Of a stretch of DNA of 64,000 bases, positions 24,931 through 40,000 are shown in pieces. Position 1 is the stretch's first letter, and each line of letters begins with the position of its first letter. Position numbers and translations under genes: made by a program. Origin of the DNA: Balanoglossus misakiensis. Lineage: Eukaryota > Hemichordata. The stretch lies in NCBI GenBank assembly GCA_040954595.2, contig CM082590.2, positions 3,162,001-3,226,000 of the forward strand, in the 5' to 3' direction. Below the pieces are notes generated by a model. The model was not told where the DNA came from. It was given only the letters and a program-made list of their open reading frames with translations, and did no database searches.

Positions 24931-27900
24931 GTAGATCGACGGATAGTTGTACAATTTCCATGGTTGCTTCCAAACAGCATCGTTTATTTACCGAATTCTG
25001 TTGTGAGGCGCAGAACACGTAATAGGTCTATGCGCATAAGGAAGTTTTCCACCAGACTCTGTAGATCGACGGATAGTTGTAAAATTTCATGGTTGCTTCC
25101 AAATACAGCCTCGTTTATTTACCGATTTCTGTTGTGATGCGCATAACACATAGATAGGCCTATGCGCATAAGAACGTTTTCCACTAGACTATGTAGATCG
25201 ACGGATAGTTGTACAATTTCCATGGTTGCTTCCAAACAGCCTCGTTTATTTACCGATTTCTGTTGTGAGGCGCAGAACACATGATAGGCCTATGCGCATA
25301 AGACATTTTTCCACTAGACTCTGTAGATCGACGGATAGTTCTAAAATTTCCATGGTTGCTTCCAAACAGCCTCGTTTATTTACCGAATTCTGTTCTGAGG
25401 CGCAGAGCACGCAATAGGCCTATGCGCATAAGAAAGTTTTCCACCAGACTCCGTAGATCGACGGATAGTTGTAAAATTTCCATGGTTGTTTCCAAACACA
25501 GCCTCGTTCATTTACAAAATTCTGTTGTGATGCGCTGAACACATACATATGCCTATGCGCATAAGAAAGTTTCCCACTAGACTCTGTAGATCGACGGATA
25601 GTTCTAAAATTTCCATGATTGCTTCCAAACACATCCTCGATTGTTTACAAAATTCTGTTGTGATGCGCAGAACACATAGATAGGCCTGTGCGCATATGAA
25701 CGTTTTCCACTATACACTGTAGATCCAGAGATAGTTCTAAAACTTCCATGTTTGCTTCCAAACAGCCTCGTTTATTTGCGGAATTCTGTTTTGAGGCGCA
25801 GAACACATAGATAGGCATATGTGAATAAGAAAGTTTTCCACTATAGACTCTGTAGATCGAGAGATAGTTGTAAAATTTCCATGGTTGCTTCCAAACAGCC
25901 TCGTTTATTTACCGATTTCTGTTGTGAGGCGCAGAACACATAGATAGGCCTATGCGCATAAAAAACTTTTCAACTTTAGATCAACGGATAGTTCAAAAAT
26001 TTCCATGCTTGTTTCCAAACAGCCTCGTTTATTTACCGAATTCTGTTGTGATGCGTAGAACACATACATATGCCTATGCGCATAAGAAAGTTTTCCACTA
26101 GACTCCGTAGATCGACGAATAGTTCTAAAATGTCCATGGTTGCTTCCAAACAGCCTCGTTTATTGACGGAATTCTGTTTTGAGGCGCAGAACACATAGAT
26201 AGGCATATGTGCATAAGAAAGTTTTCCACTATAGACTCTGTACATCGAGAGATAGTTCTAAAATTTCCATGGTTGCTTCCAAACACAGCCTCGTTTGTTT
26301 ACAAAATTCTGTTGTGATGCGCAGAACACATATATAGGCCTATGCGCATAAGAACGTTTTCCACTAGACTCTGTAGATCGACGGATAGTTCTAAAATTTC
26401 CATGGTTGCTTCTAAACAGCCTCGTTTATTTACCGAATTCTGTTGTGAGGCACAAAACACAGTGATAGGCCTATGTGCATAAGAAAGTTTTCCACTATAG
26501 ACTCTGTAGATCGAGAGATAGTTCTAAAATGTCCATGGTTGCTTCCAAACACAGCCTCGTTTGTTTACAAAATTCTGTTGTGATGCGCAGAACACATATA
26601 TAGGCCTATGCGAATAAGAACGTTTCCACTAGACTCTGTAGATCGACGGATAGCTGTAAAATTTCCATGATTGCTTTTAAACAGCCTCGTTTATTTACCG
26701 ATTTCTGTTGTGAGGCGCAGAACACATAGATAGGCATATGTGAATAAGAAAGTTTTCCACTATAGACTCTGTAGATCGAGAGATAGTTGTAAAATTTCCA
26801 TGGTTGCTTCCAAACAGCCTCGTTTATTTACCGATTTCTGTTGTGAGGCGCAGAACACATAGATAGGCCTATGCGCATAAAAAACTTTTCAACTTAAGAT
26901 CAACGGATAGTTCAAAAATTTCCATGGTTGTTTCCAAACAGCCTCGTTTATTTACCGAATTCTGTTGTGATGCGTAGAACACATACATATGCCTATGCGC
27001 ATAAGAAAGTTTTCCACTAGACTCCGTAGATCGACGAATAGTTCTAAAATGTCCATGGTTGCTTCCAAACAGCCTCGTTTATTGACGGAATTCTGTTTTG
27101 AGGCGCAGAACACATAGATAGGCATATGTGCATAAGAAAGTTTTCCACTATAGACTCTGTACATCGAGAGATAGTTCTAAAATTTCCATGGTTGCTTCCA
27201 AACACAGCCTCGTTTGTTTACAAAATTCTGTTGTGATGCGCAGAACACATATATAGGCCTATGCGCATAAGAACGTTTTCCACTAGACTCTGTAGATCGA
27301 CGGATAGTTCTAAAATTTCCATGGTTGCTTCCAAACAGCCTCGTTTATTTACCGAATTCTGTTGTGAGGCACAGAACACATTGATAGGCCCATGTGCATA
27401 AGAAAGTTTTCCACTATAGACTCTGTACATCGAGAGATAGTTCTAAAATTTCCATGGTTGCTTCCAAACACAGCCTCGTTTGTTTACAAAATTCTGTTGT
27501 GATGCGCAGAACACATGTATAGGCCTATGCGCATAAGAACGTTTTCCACTAGACTCTGTAGATCGACGGATAGTTCTAAAATTTCCATGGTTGCTTCCAA
27601 ACAGCCTCGTTTATTTACCGAATTCTGTTGTGAGGCACAGAACACATTGATAGGCCTATGTGCATAAGAAAGTTTTCCACTATAGACTCTGTAGATCGAG
27701 AGATAGTTCTAAAATGTCCATGGTTGCTTCCAAACACAGCCTCGTTTGTTTACAAAATTCTGTTGTGATGCGCAGAACACATATATAGGCCTATGCGAAT
27801 AAGAACGTTTCCACTAGACTCTGTAGATCGACGGATAGCTGTAAAATTTCCATGATTGCTTTTAAACAGCCTCGTTTATTTACCGATTTCTGTTGTGAGG

Positions 27901-30900
27901 CGCAGAACACATAGATAGGCATATGTGCATAAGAAAGTTTTCCACTATAGACTCTGTAGATCGAGAGATAGTTCTAAAATGTCCATGGTTGCTTCCAAAC
28001 ACAGCCTCGTTTGTTTACAAAATTCTGTTGTGATGCGCAGAACACATATATAGGCCTATGCGCATAAGAACGTTTCCACTAGACTCTGTAGATCGACGGA
28101 TAGCTGTAAAATTTCCATGGTTGCTTTTAAACAGCCTCGTTTATTTACCGATTTCTGTTGTGAGGCGAAGAACACATAGATAGGCATATGTGCATAAGAA
28201 AGTTTTCCACTATAGACTCTGTAGATCGAGAGATAGTTCTAAAATGTCCATGGTTGCTTCCAAACACAGCCTCGTTTGTTTACAAAATTCTGTTATGATG
28301 CGCAGAACACATATATAGGCCTATGCGCATAAGAACGTTTCCACTAGACTCTGTAGATCGACGGATAGCTGTAAAATTTCCATGGTTGCTTTTAAACAGC
28401 CTCGTTTATTTACCGATTTCTGTTGTGAGGCGCAGAACACATAGATAGGCATATGTGCATAAGAAAGTTTTCCACTATAGACTCTGTAGATCGAGAGATA
28501 GTTCTAAAATGTCCATGGTTGCTTCCAAACACAGCCTCGTTTATTTACCGATTTCTGTTGTGATGCGCATAACACATAAATAGGCCTATGCGCATAAGAA
28601 CGTTTTCCACTAGACTCTGTAGATCGACGGATAGTTGTACAATTTCCATGGTTGCTTCCAAACAGCATCGTTTATTTACCGAATTCTGTTGTGAGGCGCA
28701 GAACACGTAATAGGTCTATGCGCATAAGGAAGTTTTCCACCAGACTCTGTAGATCGACGGATAGTTGTAAAATTTCATGGTTGCTTCCAAATACAGCCTC
28801 GTTTATTTACCGATTTCTGTTGTGATGCGCATAACACATAGATAGGCCTATGCGCATAAGAACGTTTTCCACTAGACTATGTAGATCGACGGATAGTTGC
28901 ACAATTTCCATGGTTGCTTCCAAACAGCCTCGTTTATTTACCGATTTCGGTTGTGAGGCGCAGAACACATGATAGGCCTATGCGCATAAGACATTTTTCC
29001 ACTAGACTCTGTAGATCGACGGATAGTTCTAAAATTTCCATGGTTGCTTCCAAACAGCCTTGTTTATTTACCGAATTCTGTTGTGAGGCGCAGAGCACGC
29101 AATAGGCCTATGCGCATAAGAAAGTTTTCCACCAGACTCCGTAGATCGACGGATAGTTGTAAAATTTCCATGGTTGTTTCCAAACACAGCCTCGTTCATT
29201 TACAAAATTCTATTGTGATGCGCTGAACACATACATATGCCTATGCGCATAAGAAAGTTTCCCACTAGACTCTGTAGATCGACGGATAGTTCTAAAATTT
29301 CCATGATTGCTTCCAAACACATCCTCGATTGTTTACAAAATTCTGTTGTGATGCGCAGAACACATAGATAGGCCTGTGCGCATATGAACGTTTTCCACTA
29401 TACACTGTAGATCCAGAGATAGTTCTAAAACTTCCATGTTTGCTTCCAAACAGCCTCGTTTATTTGCGGAATTCTGTTTTGAGGCGCAGAACACATAGAT
29501 AGGCATATGTGAATAAGAAAGTTTTCCACTATAGACTCTGTAGATCGAGAGATAGTTGTAAAATTTCCATGGTTGCTTCCAAACAGCCTCGTTTATTTAC
29601 CGATTTCTGTTGTGAGGCGCAGAACACATAGATAGGCCTATGCGCATAAAAAACTTTTCAACTTTAGATCAACGGATAGTTCAAAAATTTCCATGGTTGT
29701 TTCCAAACAGCCTCGTTTATTTACCGAATTCTGTTGTGATGCGTAGAACACATACATATGCCTATGCGCATAAGAAAGTTTTCCACTAGACTCCGTAGAT
29801 CGACGAATAGTTCTAAAATGTCCATGGTTGCTTCCAAACAGCCTCGTTTATTGACGGAATTCTGTTTTGAGGCGCAGAACACATAGATAGGCATATGTGC
29901 ATAAGAAAGTTTTCCACTATAGACTCTGTACATCGAGAGATAGTTCTAAAATTTCCATGGTTGCTTCCAAACACAGCCTCGTTTGTTTACAAAATTCTGT
30001 TGTGATGAGCAGAACACATATATAGGCCTATGCGCATAAGAACGTTTTCCACTAGACTCTGTAGATCGACGGATAGTTCTAAAATGTCCATGGTTGCTTC
30101 CAAACAGCCTCGTTTATTTACCGAATTCTGTTGTGAGGCGCAGAACACATAGATAGGCATATGTGCATAAGAAAGTTTTCCACTATAGACTCTGTAGATC
30201 GAGAGATAGTTCTAAAATGTCCATGGTTGCTACCAAACACAGCCTCGTTTGTTTACAAAATTCTGTTGTGATGCGCAGAACACATATATAGGCCTATGCG
30301 CATAAGAACGTTTCCACTAGACTCTGTAGATCGACGGATAGCTGTAAAATTTCCATGGTTGCTTCCAAACAGCCTCGTTTATTTACCGATTTCTGTTGTG
30401 AGGCGCAGAACACATGATAGGCCTATGCGCATGAGACATTTTTCCACTAGACTCTGTACATCGAGAGATAGTTCTAAAATTTCCATGGTTGCTTCCAAAC
30501 ACAGCCTCGTTTGTTTACAAAATTCTGTTGTGATGCGCAGAACACATATATAGGCCTATGCGCATAAGAACGTTTTCCACTAGACTCTGTAGATCGACGG
30601 ATAGTTCTAAAATTTCCATGGTTGCTTCCAAACAGCCTCGTTTATTTACCGAATTCTGTTGTGAGGCACAGAACACATTGATAGGCCTATGTGCATAAGA
30701 AAGTTTTCCACTATAGACTCTGTACATCGAGAGATAGTTCTAAAATTTCCATGGTTGCTTCCAAACACAGCCTCGTTTGTTTACAAAATTCTGTTGTGAT
30801 GCGCAGAACACATATATAGGCCTATGCGCATAAGAACGTTTTCCACTAGACTCTGTAGATCGACGGATAGTTCTAAAATTTCCATGGTTGCTTCCAAACA

Positions 30901-33900
30901 GCCTCGTTTATTTACCGAATTCTGTTGTGAGGCACAGAACACATTGATAGGCCTATGTGCATAAGAAAGTTTTCCACTATAGACTCTGTAGATCGAGAGA
31001 TAGTTCTAAAATGTCCATGGTTGCTTCCAAACACAGCCTCGTTTGTTTACAAAATTCTGTTGTGATGCGCAGAACACATATATAGGCCTATGCGCATAAG
31101 AACGTTTCCACTAGACTCTGTAGATCGACGGATAGCTGTAAAATTTCCATGGTTGCTTTTAAACAGCCTCGTTTATTTACCGATTTCTGTTGTGAGGCGC
31201 AGAACACATAGATAGGCATATGTGCATAAGAAAGTTTTCCACTATAGACTCTGTAGATCGAGAGATAGTTCTAAAATGTCCATGGTTGCTTCCAAACACA
31301 GCCTCGTTTGTTTACAAAATTCTGTTATGATGCGCAGAACACATATATAGGCCTATGCGCATAAGAACGTTTCCACTAGACTCTGTAGATCGACGGATAG
31401 CTGTAAAATTTCCATGGTTGCTTTTAAACAGCCTCGTTTATTTACCGATTTCTGTTGTGAGGCGCAGAACACATAGATAGGCATATGTGCATAAGAAAGT
31501 TTTCCACTATAGACTCTGTAGATCGAGAGATAGTTCTAAAATGTCCATGGTTGCTTCCAAACACAGCCTCGTTTATTTACCGATTTCTGTTGTGATGCGC
31601 ATAACACATAGATAGGCCTATGCGCATAAGAACGTTTTCCACTAGACTCTGTAGATCGACGGATAGTTGTACAATTTCCATGGTTGCTTCCAAACAGCAT
31701 CGTTTATTTACCGAATTCTGTTGTGAGGCGCAGAACACGTAATAGGTCTATGCGCATAAGGAAGTTTTCCACCAGACTCTGTAGATCGACGGATAGTTGT
31801 AAAATTTCATGGTTGCTTCCAAATACAGCCTCGTTTATTTACCGATTTCTGTTGTGATGCGCATAACACATAGATAGGCCTATGCGCATAAGAACGTTTT
31901 CCACTAGACTATGTAGATCGACGGATAGTTGCACAATTTCCATGGTTGCTTCCAAACAGCCTCGTTTATTTACCGATTTCTGTTGTGAGGCGCAGAACAC
32001 ATGATAGGCCTATGCGCATAAGACATTTTTCCACTAGACTCTGTAGATCGACGGATAGTTCTAAAATTTCCATGGTTGCTTCCAAACAGCCTTGTTTATT
32101 TACCGAATTCTGTTGTGAGGCGCAGAGCACGCTATAGGCCTATGCGCATAAGAAAGTTTTCCACCAGACTCCGTAGATCGACGGATAGTTGTAAAATTTC
32201 CATGGTTGTTTCCAAACACAGCCTCGTTCATTTACAAAATTCTGTTGTGATGCGCTGAACACATACATATGCCTATGCGCATAATAAAGTTTCCCACTAG
32301 ACTCTGTAGATCGACGGATAGTTCTAAAATTTCCATGATTGCTTCCAAACACATCCTCGATTGTTTACAAAATTCTGTTGTGATGCGCAGAACACATAGA
32401 TAGGCCTGTGCGCATATGAACGTTTTCCACTATACACTGTAGATCCAGAGATAGTTCTAAAACTTCCATGTTTGCTTCCAAACAGCCTCGTTTATTTGCG
32501 GAATTCTGTTTTGAGGCGCAGAACACATAGATAGGCATATGTGAATAAGAAAGTTTTCCACTAGACTCTGTAGATCGACGGATAGCTGTAAAATTTCCAT
32601 GGTTGCTTCCAAACAGCCTCGTTTATTTACCGATTTCTGTTGTGAGGCGCAGAACACATGATAGGCCTATGCGCATGAGACATTTTTCCACTAGACTCTG
32701 TACATCGAGAGATAGTTCTAAAATGTCCATGGTTGCTTCCAAACACAGCCTCGTTTATTTACCGATTTCTGTTGTGATGCGCATAAGAACGTTTTCCACT
32801 AGACTCTGTAGATCGACGGATAGTTGTACAATTTCCATGGTTGCTTCCAAACAGCATCGTTTATTTACCGAATTCTGTTGTGAGGCGCAGAACACGTAAT
32901 AGGTCTATGCGCATAAGGAAGTTTTCCACCAGACTCTGTAGATCGACGGATAGTTGTAAAATTTCATGGTTGCTTCCAAATACAGCCTCGTTTATTTACC
33001 GATTTCTGTTGTGATGCGCATAACACATAGATAGGCCTATGCGCATAAGAACGTTTTCCACTAGACTATGTAGATCGACGGATAGTTGCACAATTTCCAT
33101 GGTTGCTTCCAAACAGCCTCGTTTATTTACCGATTTCTGTTGTGAGGCGCAGAACACATAGATAGGCATATGTGCATAAGAAAGTTTTCCACTATAGACT
33201 CTGTAGATCGAGAGATAGTTCTAAAATGTCCATGGTTGCTTCCAAACACAGCCTCGTTTATTTACCGATTTCTGTTGTGATGCGCATAACACATAGATAG
33301 GCCTATGCGCATAAGAACGTTTTCCACTAGACTCTGTAGATCGACGGATAGTTGTACAATTTCCATGGTTGCTTCCAAACAGCATCGTTTATTTACCGAA
33401 TTCTGTTGTGAGGCGCAGAACACGTAATAGGTCTATGCGCATAAGGAAGTTTTCCACCAGACTCTGTAGATCGACGGATAGTTGTAAAATTTCATGGTTG
33501 CTTCCAAATACAGCCTCGTTTATTTACCGATTTCTGTTGTGATGCGCATAACACATAGATAGGCCTATGCGCATAAGAACGTTTTCCACTAGACTATGTA
33601 GATCGACGGATAGTTGCACAATTTCCATGGTTGCTTCCAAACAGCCTCGTTTATTTACCGATTTCTGTTGTGAGGCGCAGAACACATGATAGGCCTATGC
33701 GCATAAGACATTTTTCCACTAGACTCTGTAGATCGACGGATAGTTCTAAAATTTCCATGGTTGCTTCCAAACAGCCTTGTTTATTTACCGAATTCTGTTG
33801 TGAGGCGCAGAGCACGCAATAGGCCTATGCGCATAAGAAAGTTTTCCACCAGACTCCGTAGATCGACGGATAGTTGTAAAATTTCCATGGTTGTTTCCAA

Positions 33901-36430
33901 ACACAGCCTCGTTCATTTACAAAATTCTGTTGTGATGCGCTGAACACATACATATGCCTATGCGCATAATAAAGTTTCCCACTAGACTCTGTAGATCGAC
34001 GGATAGTTCTAAAATTTCCATGATTGCTTCCAAACACATCCTCGATTGTTTACAAAATTCTGTTGTGATGCGCAGAACACATAGATAGGCCTGTGCGCAT
34101 ATGAACGTTTTCCACTATACACTGTAGATCCAGAGATAGTTCTAAAACTTCCATGTTTGCTTCCAAACAGCCTCGTTTATTTGCGGAATTCTGTTTTGAG
34201 GCGCAGAACACATAGATAGGCATATGTGAATAAGAAAGTTTTCCACTAGACTCTGTAGATCGACGGATAGCTGTAAAATTTCCATGGTTGCTTCCAAACA
34301 GCCTCGTTTATTTACCGATTTCTGTTGTGAGGCGCAGAACACATGATAGGCCTATGCGCATGAGACATTTTTCCACTAGACTCTGTACATCGAGAGATAG
34401 TTCTAAAATGTCCATGGTTGCTTCCAAACACAGCCTCGTTTATTTACCGATTTCTGTTGTGATGCGCATAAGAACGTTTTCCACTAGACTCTGTAGATCG
34501 ACGGATAGTTGTACAATTTCCATGGTTGCTTCCAAACAGCCTCGTTTATTTACCGATTTCTGTTGTGAGGCGCAGAACACATGATAGGCCTATGCGCATA
34601 AGACATTTTTCCACTAGACTCTGTAGATCGACGGATAGTTCTAAAATTTCCATGGTTGCTTCCAAACAGCCTTGTTTATTTACCGAATTCTGTTGTGAGG
34701 CGCAGAGCACGCAATAGGCCTATGCGCATAAGAAAGTTTTCCACCAGACTCCGTAGATCGACGGATAGTTGTAAAATTTCCATGGTTGTTTCCAAACACA
34801 GCCTCGTTCATTTACAAAATTCTGTTGTGATGCGCTGAACACATACATATGCCTATGCGCATAAGAAAGTTTCCCACTAGACTCTGTAGATCGACGGATA
34901 GTTCTAAAATTTCCATGATTGCTTCCAAACACATCCTCGATTGTTTACAAAATTCTGTTGTGATGCGCAGAACACATAGATAGGCCTGTGCGCATATGAA
35001 CGTTTTCCACTATACACTGTAGATCCAGAGATAGTTATAAAACTTCCATGTTTGCTTCCAAACAGCCTCGTTTATTTGCGGAATTCTGTTTTGAGGCGCA
35101 GAACACATAGATAGGCATATGTGAATAAGAAAGTTTTCCACTATAGACTCTGTAGATCGAGAGATAGTTGTAAAATTTCCATGGTTGCTTCCAAACAGCC
35201 TCGTTTATTTACCGATTTCTGTTGTGAGGCGCAGAACACATAGATAGGCCTATGCGCATAAAAAACTTTTCAACTTTAGATCAACGGATAGTTCAAAAAT
35301 TTCCATGGTTGTTTCCAAACAGCCTCGTTTATTTACCGAATTCTGTTGTGATGCGTAGAACACATACATATGCCTATGCGCATAAGAAAGTTTTCCACTA
35401 GACTCCGTAGATCGACGAATAGTTCTAAAATGTCCATGGTTGCTTCCAAACAGCCTCGTTTATTGACGGAATTCTGTTTTGAGGCGCAGAACACATAGAT
35501 AGGCATATGTGCATAAGAAAGTTTTCCACTATAGACTCTGTACATCGAGAGATAGTTCTAAAATTTCCATGGTTGCTTCCAAACACAGCCTCGTTTGTTT
35601 ACAAAATTCTGTTGTGATGCGCAGAACACATATATAGGCCTATGCGCATAAGAACGTTTTCCACTAGACTCTGTAGATCGACGGATAGTTCTAAAATGTC
35701 CATGGTTGCTTCCAAACAGCCTCGTTTATTTACCGAATTCTGTTGTGAGGCGCAGAACACATAGATAGGCATATGTGCATAAGAAAGTTTTCCACTATAG
35801 ACTCTGTAGATCGAGAGATAGTTCTAAAATGTCCATGGTTGCTACCAAACACAGCCTCGTTTGTTTACAAAATTCTGTTGTGATGCGCAGAACACATATA
35901 TAGGCCTATGCGCATAAGAACGTTTCCACTAGACTCTGTAGATCGACGGATAGCTGTAAAATTTCCATGGTTGCTTCCAAACAGCCTCGTTTATTTACCG
36001 ATTTCTGTTGTGAGGCGCAGAACACATGATAGGCCTATGCGCATGAGACATTTTTCCACTAGACTCTGTAGATCGACGGATAGCTGTAAAATGTCCATGG
36101 TTGCTTCCAAACACAGCCTCGTTTGTTTACAAAATTCTGTTGTGATGCGCAGAACACATATATAGGCCTATGCGCATAAGAACGTTTTCCACTAGACTTT
36201 GTAGATCGACGGATAGTTGTACAATGTCCATGGTTGCTTCCAAACAGCCTCGTTTATTTACCGAATTCTGTTGTGAGGCGCAGAACACGTAATAGGTCTA
36301 TGCGCATAAGGAAGTTTTCCACCAGACTCTGTAGATCGACGGATAGTTCTAAAATGTCCATGGTTGCTTCCAAACACAGCCTCGTTTGTTTACAAAATTC
36401 TGTTGTGATGCGCAGAACACATATATAGGC
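23840..36430 (+). repeat. Large HOR blocks with 3688, 3032, 1685 and 895 bp offsets
   Basis: The diagnostic run at 25226-25640 recurs at 28914 (+3688), 31946 (+3032), 33631 (+1685) and 34526 (+895). Upstream of the first three are 4, 3 and 2 copies of the 265-bp TTTTAAAC dimer respectively, which explains part of the offset change. Another module (ATGTTTGCTTCC, TTATTTGCGG, GTGAATAAG) follows each recurrence. A 919-bp duplication links 26033 to 26952. Confidence 0.75.
32775..32792 (+). repeat. Monomer with a 25-bp internal deletion (first copy)
   Basis: TGTGATGCGCATAAGAACG replaces the type-c sequence in which GATGCGCATAA and a second ATGCGCATAA lie 25 bases apart. The same event is seen at about 34460-34477, 1685 bp downstream, so the deletion preceded the HOR duplication. 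Confidence 0.8.
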
Positions 36431-37099
36431 CTATGCGCATAAGAACGTTTTCCACTAGACTTTGTAGATCGACGGATAGTTGTACAATGTCCATGGTTGC
36501 TTCCAAACAGCCTCGTTTATTTACCGAATTCTGTTGTGAGGCGCAGAACACGTAATAGGTCTATGCGCATAAGGAAGTTTTCCACCAGACTCTGTAGATC
36601 GACGGATAGTTGTAAAATTTCATGGTTGCTTCCAAATACAGCCTCGTTTATTTACCGATTTCTGTTGTGATGCGCATAACACATAGATAGGCCTATGCGC
36701 ATAAGAACGTTTTCCACTAGACTCTGTAGATCGACGGATAGTTGTACAATTTCCATGGTTGCTTCCAAACAGCCTCGTTTATTTACCGATTTCTGTTGTG
36801 AGGCGCAGAACACATGATAGGCCTATGCGCATAAGACATTTTTCCACTAGACTCTGTAGATCGTCGGATAGTTCTAAAATTTCCATGGTTGCTTCCAAAC
36901 AGCCTCGTTTATTTACCGAATTCTGTTGTGAGGCGCAGAGCACGTAATAGGCCTATGCGCATAAGAAAGTTTTCCACCAGACTCTGTAGATCGACGGATA
37001 GTTGTAAAATTTCCATGGTTGCTTCCAAACAGCCTCGTTTATTTACCGATTTCTGTTGTGATGCGCAGAACACATAGATAGGCATATGTGCATAATAAA

Positions 37100-40000
37100 G
37101 TTTTCCACTAGACTCTGTAGATCGAGAGATAGTTCTAAAATTTCCATGGTTGCTTCCAAACACAGCCTCGTTTGTTTACAAAATTCTGTTGTGATGCGCA
37201 GAACACATATATAGGCCTATGCGCATTATAACGTTTTCCACTAGACTCTGTAGATCGACGGATAGTTGTAAAATGTCCATGGTTGCTTCCAAACAGCCTC
37301 GTTTATTTACCGAATTCTGTTGTGAGGCGCAGAACACATAGATAGGCATATGTGCATAAGAAAATTTTCCACTATAGACTCTGTAGATCGAGAGATAGTT
37401 CTAAAATGTCCATGGTTGCTTCCAAACACAGCCTCGTTTGTTTACAAAATTCTGTTGTGATGCGCAGAACACATATATAGGCCTATGCGCATAAGAACGT
37501 TTCCACTAGACTCTGTAGATCGACGGATAGCTGTAAAATTTCCATGGTTGCTTCCAAACAGCCTCGTTTATTTACCGAATTCTGTTGTGAGGCGCAGAAC
37601 ACATAGATAGGCATATGTGCATAAGAAAGTTTTCCACTATAGACTCTGTAGATCGAGAGATAGTTCTAAAATGTCCATGGTTGCTTCCAAACACAGCCTC
37701 GTTTATTTACCGATTTCTGTTGTGATGCGCATAACACATAGATAGGCCTATGCGCATAAGAACGTTTTCCACTAGACTCTGTAGATCGACGGATAGTTGT
37801 ACAATTTCCATGGTTGCTTCCAAACAGCATCGTTTATTTACCGAATTCTGTTGTGAGGCGCAGAACACGTAATAGGTCTATGCGCATAAGGAAGTTTTCC
37901 AACAGACTCTGTAGATCGACGGATAGTTGTAAAATTTCATGGTTGCTTCCAAATACAGCCTCGTTTATTTACCGATTTCTGTTGTGATGCGCATAACACA
38001 TAGATAGGCCTATGCGCATAAGAACGTTTTCCACTAGACTCTGTAGATCGACGGATAGTTGTACAATTTCCATGGTTGCTTCCAAACAGCCTCGTTTATT
38101 TACCGAATTCTGTTGTGAGGCGCAGAGCACGTAATAGGCCTATGCGCATAAGAAAGTTTTCCACCAGACTCCGTAGATCGACGGATAGTTGTAAAATTTC
38201 CATGGTTGTTTCCAAACACAGCCTCGTTCATTTACAAAATTCTGTTGTGATGCGCTGAACACATACATATGCCTATGCGCATAAGAAAGTTTCCACTAGA
38301 CTCTGTAGATCGACGGATAGTTCTAAAATTTCCATGATTGCTTCCAAACACATCCTCGATTGTTTACAAAATTCTGTTGTGATGCGCAGAACACATAGAT
38401 AGGCCTATGCGCATATGAACGTTTTCCACTATACACTGTAGATCGAGAGATAGTTCTAAAACTTCCATGTTTGCTTCCAAACAGCCTCGTTTATTTGCGG
38501 AATTCTGTTTTGAGGCGCAGAACACATAGATAGGCATATGTGAATAAGAAAGTTTTCCACTAGACTCTGTAGATCGACGGATAGCTGTAAAATTTCCATG
38601 GTTGCTTCCAAACAGCCTCGTTTATTTACCGAATTCTGTTGTGAGGCGCAGAACACATAGATAGGCATATGTGCATAAGAAAGTTTTCCACTATAGACTC
38701 TGTAGATCGAGAGATAGTTCTAAAATGTCCATGGTTGCTTCCAAACACAGCCTCGTTTATTTACCGATTTCTGTTGTGATGCGCATAACACATAGATAGG
38801 CCTATGCGCATAAGAACGTTTTCCACTAGACTCTGTAGATCGACGGATAGTTGTACAATTTCCATGGTTGCTTCCAAACAGCATCGTTTATTTACCGAAT
38901 TCTGTTGTGAGGCGCAGAACACGTAATAGGTCTATGCGCATAAGGAAGTTTTCCAACAGACTCTGTAGATCGACGGATAGTTGTAAAATTTCATGGTTGC
39001 TTCCAAATACAGCCTCGTTTATTTACCGATTTCTGTTGTGATGCGCATAACACATAGATAGGCCTATGCGCATAAGAACGTTTTCCACTAGACTCTGTAG
39101 ATCAACGGATAGTTGTACAATTTCCATGGTTGCTTCCAAACAGCCTCGTTTATTTACCGATTTCTGTTGTGAGGCGCAGAGCACGTGATAGGCCTATGCG
39201 CATAAGACATTTTTCCACTAGACTCTGTAGATCGACGGATAGTTCTAAAATTTCCATGGTTGCTTCCAAACAGCCTCGTTTATTTACCGAATTCTGTTGT
39301 GAGGCGCAGAGCACGTAATAGGCCTATGCGCATAAGAAAGTTTTCCACCAGACTCCGTAGATCGACGGATAGTTGTAAAATTTCCATGGTTGTTTCCAAA
39401 CACAGCCTCGTTCATTTACAAAATTCTGTTGTGATGCGCTGAACACATACATATGCCTATGCGCATAAGAAAGTTTCCACTAGACTCTGTAGATCGACGG
39501 ATAGTTCTAAAATTTCCATGATTGCTTCCAAACACATCCTCGATTGTTTACAAAATTCTGTTGTGATGCGCAGAACACATAGATAGGCCTATGCGCATAT
39601 GAACGTTTTCCACTATACACTGTAGATCGAGAGATAGTTCTAAAACTTCCATGTTTGCTTCCAAACAGCCTCGTTTATTTGCGGAATTCTGTTTTGAGGC
39701 GCAGAACACATAGATAGGCATATGTGAATAAGAAAGTTTTCCACTATAGACTCTGTAGATCGAGAGATAGTTGTAAAATTTCCATGGTTGCTTCCAAACA
39801 GCCTCGTTTATTTACCGATTTCTGTTGTGAGGCGCAGAACACATAGATAGGCCAATGCGCATAAAAAAACTTTTCAACTTTAGATCAACGGATAGTTCAA
39901 AAATTTCCATGGTTGTTTCCAAACAGCCTCGTTTATTTACCGAATTCTGTTGTGATGCGTAGAACACATACATATGCCTATGCGCATAAGAAAGTTTTCC

